A stretch of DNA of 64,000 nucleotides from JAMQKA01 sp031569985 (GTDB lineage Bacteria; Bacteroidota; Rhodothermia; Balneolales; Balneolaceae), in assembly GCF_031569985.1 (NCBI RefSeq), contig NZ_JAMQKA010000005.1:160488-224487 (forward strand), read 5' to 3'. The translations under genes were made by a program, and so were the position numbers. Of this stretch, positions 33,342 through 41,985 are shown in pieces (the first letter of the stretch is position 1; every line of letters begins with the position of its first letter). The notes below the pieces were generated by a model. It made no database searches, had not been told where the DNA came from, and was given only the letters and a program-made list of their open reading frames with translations.

Positions 33342-35090
33342 TTAGTTAATTTGAACAATAGATCCTTTGATCACAGCCGATGCACTGCTCGAGAGTTCGG
33401 CTCCAGAGGCACCTTCGGCCTTAAACTGCATGTTGGCCTTTTGGTTTATGTTGTTTCCTTCGATGGTAATATCGCCGCTGGCCTTAATCGTGATATCGCC
33501 AACACTCTCCAGGGAGATCGCCGAGGAGTCCATCACTACTTCATTTCCATTTTCATCGGTGAGGGAGATACTTCCTTCATCGTCGCTGATGACTACTTTG
33601 TTACCGTTTGGTGTTTCGATGGTAACGCTCTTCTTGTCATCATCAAACAGCAGTTTTAGCTCATCACGTGTGATGATGCCTTTTTCATTGTTCTCTTCCG
33701 TGGCAGTGATCGGCGCAGGCTTGGCACTGCTGTTCATCATACCGAGGACTACCGCGTCACGAGGATCGTCATTGATGAAGCCCACGATAACTTCATCTTC
33801 TACCTCGGGACGAAAAAAGGTGCCTCTGCTGTCCCCGGCATCAAGTGTGGCCACGCGGGCCCAGATACCGCTATCTTCCGGATCAATGATCGGCACGCGC
33901 ACCTGCACGCGGTCTTCGCCGTCAGGGTCGTCGTGGATGGCGGTCACCACGCCCACCTGCAATCCGTGAATACCCGGCAACAAGCCGGATGAAGGCTTTT
34001 CCATAACGTTATTATACAGCTCAATCAGCCACTCCGGGGAGAGCCCGATCTGGATGTCGGTATACCAGCTGGAATCCAGCCCGTAGTAATGCCCCACCGC
34101 CGATACAAACGCCACGCCGTTAAATCGCTCGCCCAGCCCGCCGAGCTCGACGACGTCACCCGGCTTAATTTTGGAAAGTCCAAGGATGCGGATACGACCA
34201 CGAATTTTGGCCAGCCGGCTGCGCAGGAACCGGGCGTCCACCCAGCTCTGCATCTCCTCACCTTCCACCTTGCCACTATGTTGGTAGGGCAGCTGGTCCA
34301 AGCCGATGACAGAGGCGAGGTCGCTGGCATTCACATTACCCTGTTCCGGCAGGCCTGGATCGGTGGCTTCCGACTCAATCACCGACTGCTGGGCAAAATC
34401 CCATGACTTGCTGGTAATGCCGCCAAACTGATCGCGGGCATCCATTTCAGCATCAAACTCGTTGATGTTCTGACCGTAGACCAGCTCTGCTACCGGCTCG
34501 CCGGCCAGTGATGGGGCCTTGACTGAAATCGTCCCGTCATCCACAAACACCAGCTTGCCGTTGGCCTCTGCACGGGTCACCATAAAATCCCAGTCAGTGC
34601 AGTGATACTGCACCATCTCGGCGTGGGTTACACTCGTCGTTTCCACATCCGCCGAAAGACCATATTCACCGATAATTTCCTGGATAATGTCGCTGTCGGT
34701 CAGTTCCTTGAAATACTTGTTCTTGCGGCCCACCGTCATTTTTATAGCCGGATCCTTAAGCTCTACAGTAAGCTGGGATGATGCCTTGTACTGGCTTTTA
34801 ATCCCGTGTTTAATCACAATGCCCGAAAAAACGGTTTCCTGCTCATCGCGGTAGCCCATCTGGATTTCGATCTCGGCGCCGGGTACGAACTCTTCACGGT
34901 TGCTGGTCGGAAAATCTTCGTTGGGGATATCTCCATCTTTGAGCACCAGCTGAGCGGTGGGAATTTTATTGACCGACTTGCTGATGGAAATGGAGTGCAC
35001 CACAAAATCATAGGACAACTCTGTCCCGTTTGAGAGTATCGTGAAACGGGGATTGTCGATGACACCGGTATTTAGCAATCGGTTTAGCAT
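33342..35090 (-). CDS. VgrG-like spike protein (Afp8-like)
   Basis: 582 aa. The N-terminal half matches the gp27/phage late-control fold: 'SISISKSVNKIPTAQLVLKD', 'FVPGAEIEIQMGYRDEQETV', 'GIVIKHGIKSQYKASSQLTV'. The middle is a gp5-type OB domain: 'GLQVGVVTAIHDDPDGEDRV', 'IWARVATLDAGDSRGTFFRP', 'VEDEVIVGFINDDPRDAVVL'. The C-terminal ~100 residues are a beta-helix needle with repeating 'VVISDDEGSISLTDENGNEV' and 'GDITIKASGDITIEGNNI'. It is the trimeric hub/spike under the tube. It overlaps the LysM gene by 1 bp. Confidence 0.93.
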   Translation of the reverse strand: MLNRLLNTGVIDNPRFTILSNGTELSYDFVVHSISISKSVNKIPTAQLVLKDGDIPNEDFPTSNREEFVPGAEIEIQMGYRDEQETVFSGIVIKHGIKSQYKASSQLTVELKDPAIKMTVGRKNKYFKELTDSDIIQEIIGEYGLSADVETTSVTHAEMVQYHCTDWDFMVTRAEANGKLVFVDDGTISVKAPSLAGEPVAELVYGQNINEFDAEMDARDQFGGITSKSWDFAQQSVIESEATDPGLPEQGNVNASDLASVIGLDQLPYQHSGKVEGEEMQSWVDARFLRSRLAKIRGRIRILGLSKIKPGDVVELGGLGERFNGVAFVSAVGHYYGLDSSWYTDIQIGLSPEWLIELYNNVMEKPSSGLLPGIHGLQVGVVTAIHDDPDGEDRVQVRVPIIDPEDSGIWARVATLDAGDSRGTFFRPEVEDEVIVGFINDDPRDAVVLGMMNSSAKPAPITATEENNEKGIITRDELKLLFDDDKKSVTIETPNGNKVVISDDEGSISLTDENGNEVVMDSSAISLESVGDITIKASGDITIEGNNINQKANMQFKAEGASGAELSSSASAVIKGSIVQIN

Positions 35091-35794
35091 CAGTCGCTCT
35101 GTTTGTCAATGGGCGGCAGGATGAGCTCCGTGCCCGGGGTTACATTTCGGATGTTGGTGATGCCGTTCAACTCGGCAATCTGAAGGTAGTATTTGGTATC
35201 GCCGTAGACTTTTTCGGAGATCAGCGGCAGCGTTTCTCCGGCTTTCACTACTCGCACGTGGGTTAGGTCAGAGGAGAACAGCTTGTCAAGCGCAGCCTGC
35301 AGTACGCGGGGGCGGTCGCCCTTGAACGTAGCATTGATCTTGGCGCGCAGTGGTCGCCCGGTGGAGTTGAACATCATATACTCGATGTCGGCACTGACCA
35401 TCCGGCAGTCAAAAATGAAGGTGCCCCACACCAGCGTCAATTTCGGCGGCTGGTGCTCCTGTGGATCGCGTTCGTGGGTAAGCTGCAGGAACAGTTCTAT
35501 CTGGGCATCTACGCCACCCAGCTGCTTGGCCACTTCTCCCTGGATGGAGTTGACCGACCCGCCGGTGGCATCAAACAAAAATTCAAAAGATACCTCTTTC
35601 CCTTCAATACGATCAAAGGCAAGCTCCTCGGCGCTGTCGCCGGGCTGGGTTTGGGACTGGTAAATGGTTTGAATGCTGGTGGAATATCGCTCCGGGTTGT
35701 ACATTACCGGGAAGGGGCGCGGTAGACCCTTGGGATTGCCATCACTGTCGGTGGCAAAGGAAAGAATCATCATTTTTGCAAGCTTTCCATCCAT
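35090..35794 (-). CDS. LysM-containing tube-initiator/hub adaptor (Afp7-like)
   Basis: 234 aa. The N-terminal part resembles tube-initiator proteins ('MYNPERYSTSIQTIYQSQTQ', 'SFEFLFDATGGSVNSIQGEV', 'KLTLVWGTFIFDCRMVSADI'). The C-terminal 50 residues are a LysM module ('RVVKAGETLPLISEKVYGDT', 'YLQIAELNGITNIRNVTPGT'). This layout is Afp7/Pvc7, which joins the inner tube to the spike. It follows the Afp6-like gene by 8 bp. Confidence 0.92.
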   Translation of the reverse strand: MDGKLAKMMILSFATDSDGNPKGLPRPFPVMYNPERYSTSIQTIYQSQTQPGDSAEELAFDRIEGKEVSFEFLFDATGGSVNSIQGEVAKQLGGVDAQIELFLQLTHERDPQEHQPPKLTLVWGTFIFDCRMVSADIEYMMFNSTGRPLRAKINATFKGDRPRVLQAALDKLFSSDLTHVRVVKAGETLPLISEKVYGDTKYYLQIAELNGITNIRNVTPGTELILPPIDKQSD

Positions 35795-35802
35795 AGCGTC
35801 AG

Positions 35803-35976
35803 TTACCGTTCATTTTTTTGTTTGATCATCTTCTGCAGCTCTTCAACTCTTTGGGTCAACTTGTTGATCTGGCTCTTTTCTTTATCGTCTCCGCTCAAAT
35901 AGGTGCGGCCTTTTGACGAAGATTTTTCGGTATCGATGGTAGCTCGAATAACGAGCTCTTTTATCTCAATTGGCAT
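35803..35976 (-). CDS. Small Afp6-like protein (DUF5908)
   Basis: 57 aa, read from the ATG at 35976 with GAGGGAG seven bases upstream, ending in TAA at 35803. It starts MPIEIKELVIRATIDTEKS, the DUF5908 signature found at this position in eCIS loci (Afp6), and ends in a short charged helix ('SQINKLTQRVEELQKMIKQK'). It lies between the tube gene (15 bp) and the LysM gene (8 bp), the canonical Afp5-Afp6-Afp7 order. Function in the particle is not settled. Confidence 0.88.
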   Translation of the reverse strand: MPIEIKELVIRATIDTEKSSSKGRTYLSGDDKEKSQINKLTQRVEELQKMIKQKNER

Positions 35977-35991
35977 TGGTGCTCCCTCTTT

Positions 35992-36426
35992 TTAATCCAT
36001 GCGCTGGAAGTATTGAAATGACAGTTCAATGGTCTCAATCACGATTTCATTTTGCTGGGCATTAAAATTCCCGATCGACCATTTGACCGGGTAGGCTTGC
36101 ACAAAGCTCCAGCTCTCCAGGGGTTCATGCTCGCTGTTGAGGAGTGTCACAAGTACATCCCGGGGATCAAATTTAAAGGCTTCCACGGCATCCCGGAACC
36201 AGCCGATCAGCTCTGACCCGACGAGCATCCCGCGCTTGAGTGTCAGTTTTTCGTAGGTGACGCGGTCCGGCAGGCGATGTACGAACCTGTTTTCGCCGCC
36301 CTCATTGTAGGTAAACTCCCCCACCGTTGCGTTTATACCGGAGACCTCCTGGAAGTTTATATCATCGGCAAAGCCGTCAATATCGACCCTGAAATGAAAT
36401 CCGACCGGTGGATAGTAGTTGGCCAT
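35992..36426 (-). CDS. Inner tube protein (Afp5-like)
   Basis: 144 aa, T4 gp19-type tail-tube fold: 'PVGFHFRVDIDGFADDINFQ', 'EVSGINATVGEFTYNEGGEN', 'LTLKRGMLVGSELIGWFRDA', 'IVIETIELSFQYFQRMD'. It is a diverged paralogue of the next tube gene (same length). In eCIS the Afp5-type protein forms the first tube layer on the baseplate, consistent with its place next to the Afp6/7/8 genes. Confidence 0.92.
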   Translation of the reverse strand: MANYYPPVGFHFRVDIDGFADDINFQEVSGINATVGEFTYNEGGENRFVHRLPDRVTYEKLTLKRGMLVGSELIGWFRDAVEAFKFDPRDVLVTLLNSEHEPLESWSFVQAYPVKWSIGNFNAQQNEIVIETIELSFQYFQRMD

Positions 36427-36431
36427 GGCGA

Positions 36432-36866
36432 CTACGTGAATTCAATGGTTAACCCTTCATGGCACAGTTCGATGGTCTCGACGGCCACTTCGTTGCCGGT
36501 TGAATTCAGGGAGGGGCCTTCCACCTTGCACGGCCAAGCCTCCTTCACCTTCCAGACGGTTACTGGTTCATGCTCCTCGTTCAGCAGGCTGATGGTGAGA
36601 TCCCGCCGCTCGATGTTATTCATCTGAACGGTATTGAGCCACTGGAAAAACTCATTGTCGCCCCGGTAGATGCCGCGCTTGAGCGTAATATTGCTGTACT
36701 GGGGAATGCCCGGCATTTTAGTGACCTGATACTCCTTGGCGTTGCCCTCGCGATAATCGATGCTTTGCAACTCGACGGTAAGCCCCGACACCTCGGTAAA
36801 CCCGATGCGGGTGCCGCCCCATTCTACGGTAAAGTGAAATACGGATACTGGATAGTTCTCAGCCAT
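36432..36866 (-). CDS. Inner tube protein (Afp1-like)
   Basis: 144 aa, gp19/Hcp-like tube protein: 'MAENYPVSVFHFTVEWGGTR', 'IGFTEVSGLTVELQSIDYRE', 'NITLKRGIYRGDNEFFQWLN', 'NEVAVETIELCHEGLTIEF'. Likely the major tube subunit that stacks into the hollow channel carrying cargo. Spacing: 28 bp after the short sheath gene and 5 bp before the Afp5-like gene. Confidence 0.92.
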   Translation of the reverse strand: MAENYPVSVFHFTVEWGGTRIGFTEVSGLTVELQSIDYREGNAKEYQVTKMPGIPQYSNITLKRGIYRGDNEFFQWLNTVQMNNIERRDLTISLLNEEHEPVTVWKVKEAWPCKVEGPSLNSTGNEVAVETIELCHEGLTIEFT

Positions 36867-36894
36867 GGTCTTGTCTGTTTGTTAAATGAAATGG

Positions 36895-38328
36895 TTAGGA
36901 TTCCTGAAGCTTGTGCATGAAGCGGATGATGATAAATTCGGCGGGTCGTACGGCGGCCATTCCGATCTCCACGATCATACGTCCCTCTAAAATATCCTGG
37001 GCGGTCATCGTCTCGCCCAGCCCCACTTTTACAAAAAAGGCCTGCTCGGCGGTGGCACCTGCCAAGGCACCTTCGCGCCAGAGTCCCGAGAGGAAATTCT
37101 CGATCATAGCCCGCACACGTACCCAGGTGTTGGCATCGTTGGGCTCAAACACCACAAACTCAGTGGCTTTTTTAACCGATTCCTCAACATAAATAAAGAG
37201 GCGTCGTACCGGCACGTAGCGCCATTCGTTGTCGTTACCGGCCAGCGTGCGGGCACCCCACACCAGTGTGCCCTTGCCGGTAAACGTGCGGATGGCATTA
37301 ATCGACTTGCCGGAGGTAGCATCTACGTTCAGAGTTCGCTGGTCCTCATTGGTAATTTTTTCGATCGGCTTAACCACGGAGTTTACGCTGACATTGGCCG
37401 GTGCCTTCCAGACACCACGGTTGCGGTCTACACGGGCATAAATACCGGCTACGGCCCCCGAGGGAGGCAGCGTGATGTAATTCTTGTTGATCTCGGCTTC
37501 CAGCGAGCGATAGATGCTGGGCTGACTGCTTTCAATCGAGGCCAGGTCTGGACCCGCGGTAAGATCGAGCGCACCAGTTGGCGGCGTGCCCGTAATATTA
37601 TGTGTGATGGTGGAATTGGCAGCATCGAATACATAGGTCAAAGAGGTCTCCAAAAACGGATGATAGACAGCCCCATATTTTAAATATGAGGTACCCACTT
37701 CACCCCGGAAATTCTCAATTGGGCTGGAAGAATCGTCATCGTACATATCGGAGATAGTAAACCGGTCTTGCAGCTTGTTGCACTGGGCCAGAGCTTCTTT
37801 GACGACATTTCCATATGCGGTTAATGTGCCCAGATTTACAGCATCGGGAAACACGATCAGGGTGGGCTCATCCACCTTTTCCAGGGCCTTAACACCTCCC
37901 AAAATACCGGCCTGTGGCACTGTAGTACCTTCACTCACAGTACCGGCCGTGTCCTGATCCCCAACCGAAACGATATAACACGGACCGCCCCCGTTATTAA
38001 AATAGAACTGGAGGCTGTAGTACATGATAAACGGTGACGGGGAGGTCGGTGATGCGCTGAACGTCCGGGAAACGAGCACGGAATTGGTATCATACTCGTC
38101 GTCGATGGTTAGGTCAAACTGCTCGAGCACCGGGCCGCCAAATTTCTCTACATAATCCAACAGGGAACTGATCCTAGTTGGGATATTAAAAAGTGCAGTT
38201 TCATCGCCATCCTTTTCAGCTTTTTCGGTATAGCCGATAAACGCGGGAATGGCGGTCTCCACACCGGCAATGGAAGCCGGGAGGGTCGAAATCTCTTCAA
38301 TAAATACGCCGGGTGTTTTGTAATCCAT
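36895..38328 (-). CDS. Contractile sheath protein (Afp2/3-like), short form
   Basis: 477 aa sheath subunit: 'DYKTPGVFIEEISTLPASIA' at the N-terminus, 'YYSLQFYFNNGGGPCYIVSV' in the middle, and the C-terminal core 'TFTGKGTLVWGARTLAGNDN', 'EWRYVPVRRLFIYVEESVKK', 'EFIIIRFMHKLQES' that forms the handshake with neighbours in the sheath. It lies 12 bp after the longer paralogue and shares most of its N- and C-terminal blocks. Sheath contraction drives the tube through the target membrane. Confidence 0.94.
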   Translation of the reverse strand: MDYKTPGVFIEEISTLPASIAGVETAIPAFIGYTEKAEKDGDETALFNIPTRISSLLDYVEKFGGPVLEQFDLTIDDEYDTNSVLVSRTFSASPTSPSPFIMYYSLQFYFNNGGGPCYIVSVGDQDTAGTVSEGTTVPQAGILGGVKALEKVDEPTLIVFPDAVNLGTLTAYGNVVKEALAQCNKLQDRFTISDMYDDDSSSPIENFRGEVGTSYLKYGAVYHPFLETSLTYVFDAANSTITHNITGTPPTGALDLTAGPDLASIESSQPSIYRSLEAEINKNYITLPPSGAVAGIYARVDRNRGVWKAPANVSVNSVVKPIEKITNEDQRTLNVDATSGKSINAIRTFTGKGTLVWGARTLAGNDNEWRYVPVRRLFIYVEESVKKATEFVVFEPNDANTWVRVRAMIENFLSGLWREGALAGATAEQAFFVKVGLGETMTAQDILEGRMIVEIGMAAVRPAEFIIIRFMHKLQES

Positions 38329-38340
38329 GTCAGTTGGGTT

Positions 38341-40092
38341 TTAGGCTTCTTGGAGCTTGTGTTGAAATCGGAGAATGATGAACTCGGCAGGTCGGACGGC
38401 CGCAATGCCCACATCGATGATCAGGCGGCCCTCCAGGATGTCGATAGCACTCATGGTCTGCCCAAGGCCCACTTTTACGAAGAAGGCCTGCTCGGGAGTA
38501 GGACCAGCCAGGGCTCCATCTCGCCAGAGACCTGTCAGGAAGTTTTCGATCATCGCTTTCATTTTGGACCAGGTGTTGGCGTCGTTCGGCTCAAACACCA
38601 CGGGCTCTGATGCTTTTTCGATCGATTCCTCAATAAAAATGAACAGTCGGCGAACCGGCACGTAGCGCCATTCGTTGTCATTTCCGGCCAGTGTTCGGGC
38701 GCCCCAAACAATGGTCCCCTTCTGATAAAACTGCCGAATCACATTGATCGACTTGCCGGTGTCCGCATCCACGTTGAGCGGGGCCTGCTCTTCGGAAGTG
38801 ACCAAAATATTGGGCTCATCCACCAGATTCAGGCTCACATTGGCCGGCGCTTTCCAGACCCCGCGGTTGCGGTCCACCCGGGCATATACGCCCGCCATGG
38901 CGCCGCTGGGATACAGGGTCAGGCGCTTCTTGTCAAACTCATCACTGATCAGATTGTACAGTTCTTTGTCGGCGGCTACGGTAGCCATGGCCGTGACCGT
39001 GGCCCCGTCATCAGCGTCATTACTTGCGTAATTCAACGTTACGGCCCCGCTTCCACCAGGTACGGCAGCAGTGATGAGTACAATATTGCTGTGGGGCAGA
39101 TGACTGGCCTCAAAGTCAGTGCTCGCCAGCCCGTTGATGGCAGCCGCCAGGTTCTCGGCGCTGCCGGCTGCATCGCTTCCTACAGCGAAATCGGTATCGG
39201 CCGTCAGGGTATCGGTTCCAATTGTAAAATCATCACCGGAAATCTCATTATTGTTGGTGATAATAAACTGGCCCACAGTAAAGTCGCTGCCCTCTTTCAT
39301 CAGGCTGAAGGGAAACAGGTGGTAGGGACCCGCACCAGCGCCTCCGCGGTTATCCGTGATAATAATAGAAGATTCGGTAAAGTATCGACGGATGGTGGTT
39401 TTCAGGGAGGGGTAGTAGGCGGCCCCGTACTTCAGGTCGTTCATGCCCACCTCACCCCGGAAACCGGTGGCATCAGCCAGCACATCGTCGTCGCTGGTCG
39501 TCTCTACTACATCCATAATGGCAAATCGATCCTGCAGCTTGGCGCATTGCCCCAGCAGGGCATCATTGATAGTTTGGCGATCATTGGCGTCGGTCAGCAG
39601 TGCAGCCTCGGGTACAACCAGGATGGTCGGCTCGTCTTCCTTTTCCAGCGCGTTGATGCCTTCCTCCAGGTCCGTTACGTCCAGATCGTTGTTTGCCGAA
39701 GGATCCTGAACATCGGCGTAGGTCTCATCCCCAACCGAAACGATATAGCAGCGTCCACCCCCGTTGGCAAAATACATGCGTACCTGGTAGTACATCATGT
39801 AAGGCGACAGGCTGCCGGGATCGGTAATGGTGAAGCTGGTGTCCTCCAGGGTGGTGCTGGGGCCCGTCAGTGTAATGCTAAAGGCTTCATCATAGGCCCG
39901 GCCAAAAATCTGCTCATACTCCAGCAGGGAACTGATCATAACCGGGGTGTTGGGATCCAATGTTTTTCTGTCACGAACACGTTTTTCGGTGTACCCCACA
40001 AACGCGGGTATGGCGGTGGCAACAGGGGCCACCGATGCGGGTAGCGTGGAAATTTCCTCAATATAGACGCCGGGTGTTTTGTAATCTGCCAT
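38341..40092 (-). CDS. Contractile sheath protein (Afp2-4-like), long form
   Basis: 583 aa. Same termini as the short sheath ('DYKTPGVYIEEISTLPASVA', 'GTIVWGARTLAGNDNEWRYV', 'EFIILRFQHKLQEA'), but about 110 extra residues near 245-365 that are Ser/Thr/Asp/Ala-rich ('DDFTIGTDTLTADTDFAVGS', 'VLITAAVPGGSGAVTLNYAS'), probably a surface-exposed beta domain. Recent tandem duplication is likely from the strong similarity of the ends. Two or three sheath variants per locus is normal for eCIS. Confidence 0.94.
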   Translation of the reverse strand: MADYKTPGVYIEEISTLPASVAPVATAIPAFVGYTEKRVRDRKTLDPNTPVMISSLLEYEQIFGRAYDEAFSITLTGPSTTLEDTSFTITDPGSLSPYMMYYQVRMYFANGGGRCYIVSVGDETYADVQDPSANNDLDVTDLEEGINALEKEDEPTILVVPEAALLTDANDRQTINDALLGQCAKLQDRFAIMDVVETTSDDDVLADATGFRGEVGMNDLKYGAAYYPSLKTTIRRYFTESSIIITDNRGGAGAGPYHLFPFSLMKEGSDFTVGQFIITNNNEISGDDFTIGTDTLTADTDFAVGSDAAGSAENLAAAINGLASTDFEASHLPHSNIVLITAAVPGGSGAVTLNYASNDADDGATVTAMATVAADKELYNLISDEFDKKRLTLYPSGAMAGVYARVDRNRGVWKAPANVSLNLVDEPNILVTSEEQAPLNVDADTGKSINVIRQFYQKGTIVWGARTLAGNDNEWRYVPVRRLFIFIEESIEKASEPVVFEPNDANTWSKMKAMIENFLTGLWRDGALAGPTPEQAFFVKVGLGQTMSAIDILEGRLIIDVGIAAVRPAEFIILRFQHKLQEA

Positions 40093-40110
40093 TTGTACAG
40101 GAATTAATAG

Positions 40111-41247
40111 TTAAATGAATACATAGATTTCGCTTTCCAGGGCGCCACTCTGCTCTTTCACAACGCCGTTGTGGGCGGGATTAGGCATGTTGCTGACTAA
40201 TATGGTGTCGCCGGGATTCTTTTTGAGCTGCACTGATGCTTTCGGGATCTCAAAAAACGGAATCGGGGTATCGGACCTGAAAATGACCGTTTCCATCCCG
40301 TTGATGCTGACGGTGGCGTGCGGTTCGTCGCCCTCCCGCGTAAAGGTTATCGGGCTGTAATGGGCCGAGGGCAGGCCGAGATCCTCAATGAACAGGTCTT
40401 CACTTGCCAAGGTGACGTGCTGGTTTTTGTTGACTACGAAATACTTCCAGATCGTCTCCTTCCGTGAAAACTGCAGTTCGTACTGTTCTGTATCCGCATA
40501 CAGGTGCCCGGTGGTCGATTCGTAAATGATATCCACAATGCCGAGCACGTTCTGGGATGCCAACTCATCGCTTACATAAAATGTTTCCTCCTTATACTGC
40601 GTGGTATCATCGGTGATGTGCAGTATGGTGATGGTATACAAGCCCGTTGGCTTATTGCGGAGGTCGATCTGGCGACTGTAGCTGTCGTCGTCATTTTTGG
40701 CCACTTCCAGCTCAGAGGGCAGCGGCGTGCCATCCACCTCCGTCCCTGCGGATACAACGTTGCCATCCTCATCACTGACAATCAGCCGAACCTGGTTGGG
40801 CGAGCCGGAAACGGTAAAATGGTAGGTGAACAAGCTGTTTTGGGTCCCGTCAATTAGTACATGGCTTATGGATTCCGGGCTTTCAGCATTGATGGAGACG
40901 GCCCCGGGGTTATTGGTAAAGTATAGGATGTTTCCCGAGCGATATGATTCGGTGGGGGATTCATCAAGGTTGGTGATATTGAGGAATTCCGCTTTGTTTT
41001 CTACGGCCATAGTGAAGGTCAGCGTCAGTTCAGCGGACAGTTCCACAATGGGTGATATCTCATCGGCCTCAGCTTTGTAAAGTATGGTAAACCCGGTAGG
41101 GATGGTCTTAAACAGCATTTGGCCGCCGCGCAATATACGCCCGGTCTCGCGGGTAGGGGCGAGCTTCATCCCGCGGAGTTTCCCATCCTCAAAATAATCG
41201 TGAGAAACTCGCAGGTTAAATAGCCGATTGTAGTTTATGCTAACCAT
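40111..41247 (-). CDS. eCIS-associated protein of unknown function (beta-rich)
   Basis: 378 aa, no signal peptide or membrane span. Opening motif 'RVSHDYFEDGKLRGMKLAPT', then 'ILRGGQMLFKTIPTGFTILY', several Ig-like strands ('GSPNQVRLIVSDEDGNVVSA', 'NKPTGLYTITILHITDDTTQ') and a C-terminal 'AHNGVVKEQSGALESEIYVF'. It lies between the cap gene (1-bp overlap) and the long sheath (18 bp). I cannot name a family. The position suggests a structural or assembly role at the cap end or on the sheath surface. Confidence 0.75.
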   Translation of the reverse strand: MVSINYNRLFNLRVSHDYFEDGKLRGMKLAPTRETGRILRGGQMLFKTIPTGFTILYKAEADEISPIVELSAELTLTFTMAVENKAEFLNITNLDESPTESYRSGNILYFTNNPGAVSINAESPESISHVLIDGTQNSLFTYHFTVSGSPNQVRLIVSDEDGNVVSAGTEVDGTPLPSELEVAKNDDDSYSRQIDLRNKPTGLYTITILHITDDTTQYKEETFYVSDELASQNVLGIVDIIYESTTGHLYADTEQYELQFSRKETIWKYFVVNKNQHVTLASEDLFIEDLGLPSAHYSPITFTREGDEPHATVSINGMETVIFRSDTPIPFFEIPKASVQLKKNPGDTILVSNMPNPAHNGVVKEQSGALESEIYVFI

Positions 41248-41855
41248 TATGTGCCATGACTGGTGATTCCAATTTTTTCGATCGGCAGGTTCTGATCCTT
41301 GAGGTCGCGTTCCTGGAAGCGGACCAAACGGATCCGATACAGCACCGACGGCAGATACTTGGTGCCCACTACCGTCCAGAAGTTGTAGAGCTGTTCAAAC
41401 GAGTAAGAGTAGAGCTCTACAATCAGTTTTTTTAGCTGTGGATCAAAACCTGACAAGGCCGGGGAGTTATCGGGCGTAAATACAAACTTGGATTGGAAAA
41501 AAGAGATCACATACGACAGCTGCTTGAGTCCCTCCACGTAGTCATCGGAGGGGTCCTGCTGGCTGGTATCCTGGAAGTTGGCCGAGATCAGGATATAGAG
41601 ATTCAGCTTGAGCTCGGGGTTCATCCTTTCGGCGATCCCATCTTCATTAATGAAGGTGGTTTTTTGATCTTTAAAGACGCGTTCTTCCTCAATATTGATC
41701 AGCGACAACCCGAGGGAGCCTTCTGGAATCACAACGCCATCCGACTCAGTGGCGACACTGGTCAAAAATACACGATTAACGTCCGGAGTGTCCGTTTTGA
41801 GTTTCAGGTATTCGTTTAATTCCTGTGTAATAAAAGATAATGCAGAGTGAATCAT
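41247..41855 (-). CDS. Tube cap/terminator protein, DUF4255 (Afp16-like)
   Basis: 202 aa with the DUF4255/Pvc16 N-terminal domain: 'MIHSALSFITQELNEYLKLK', 'VIPEGSLGLSLINIEEERVF', 'NPELKLNLYILISANFQDTS' and 'GLKQLSYVISFFQSKFVFTP'. The C-terminus 'FWTVVGTKYLPSVLYRIRLV' is also typical. Afp16-type proteins close the distal end of the tube and sheath. First structural gene of the locus; 102 bp separate it from the HTH regulator upstream, and the shared 38-bp element sits in that region. Confidence 0.92.
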   Translation of the reverse strand: MIHSALSFITQELNEYLKLKTDTPDVNRVFLTSVATESDGVVIPEGSLGLSLINIEEERVFKDQKTTFINEDGIAERMNPELKLNLYILISANFQDTSQQDPSDDYVEGLKQLSYVISFFQSKFVFTPDNSPALSGFDPQLKKLIVELYSYSFEQLYNFWTVVGTKYLPSVLYRIRLVRFQERDLKDQNLPIEKIGITSHGT

Positions 41856-41947
41856 CCCGTGACACTCTCAGTATTTTTAGAGGTGAAACTTGATTTCTTT
41901 TTCTAAAGTGATGAACCGAATCTTTTGACAACTTTGAAAAATAACAG

Positions 41948-41985
41948 CTGACTAACACTACCGAACTTTACTACCTAATCTTTCT
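41948..41985 (-). promoter_or_regulatory. Shared upstream element, right copy (points to the eCIS operon)
   Basis: Reverse-strand copy of the element at 6051-6088, 34/38 identical. The core is invariant over 23 bp (41953-41975), with TTAGGTAGT and TTCGGTAGT direct repeats 13 bp apart. It ends 92 bp before the cap gene start and overlaps the last codons and TAG of the HTH gene (GSKVR-stop). Direct half-sites are what AraC-family HTH proteins usually bind, and such a protein is encoded immediately upstream. Function is inferred. Confidence 0.5.
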
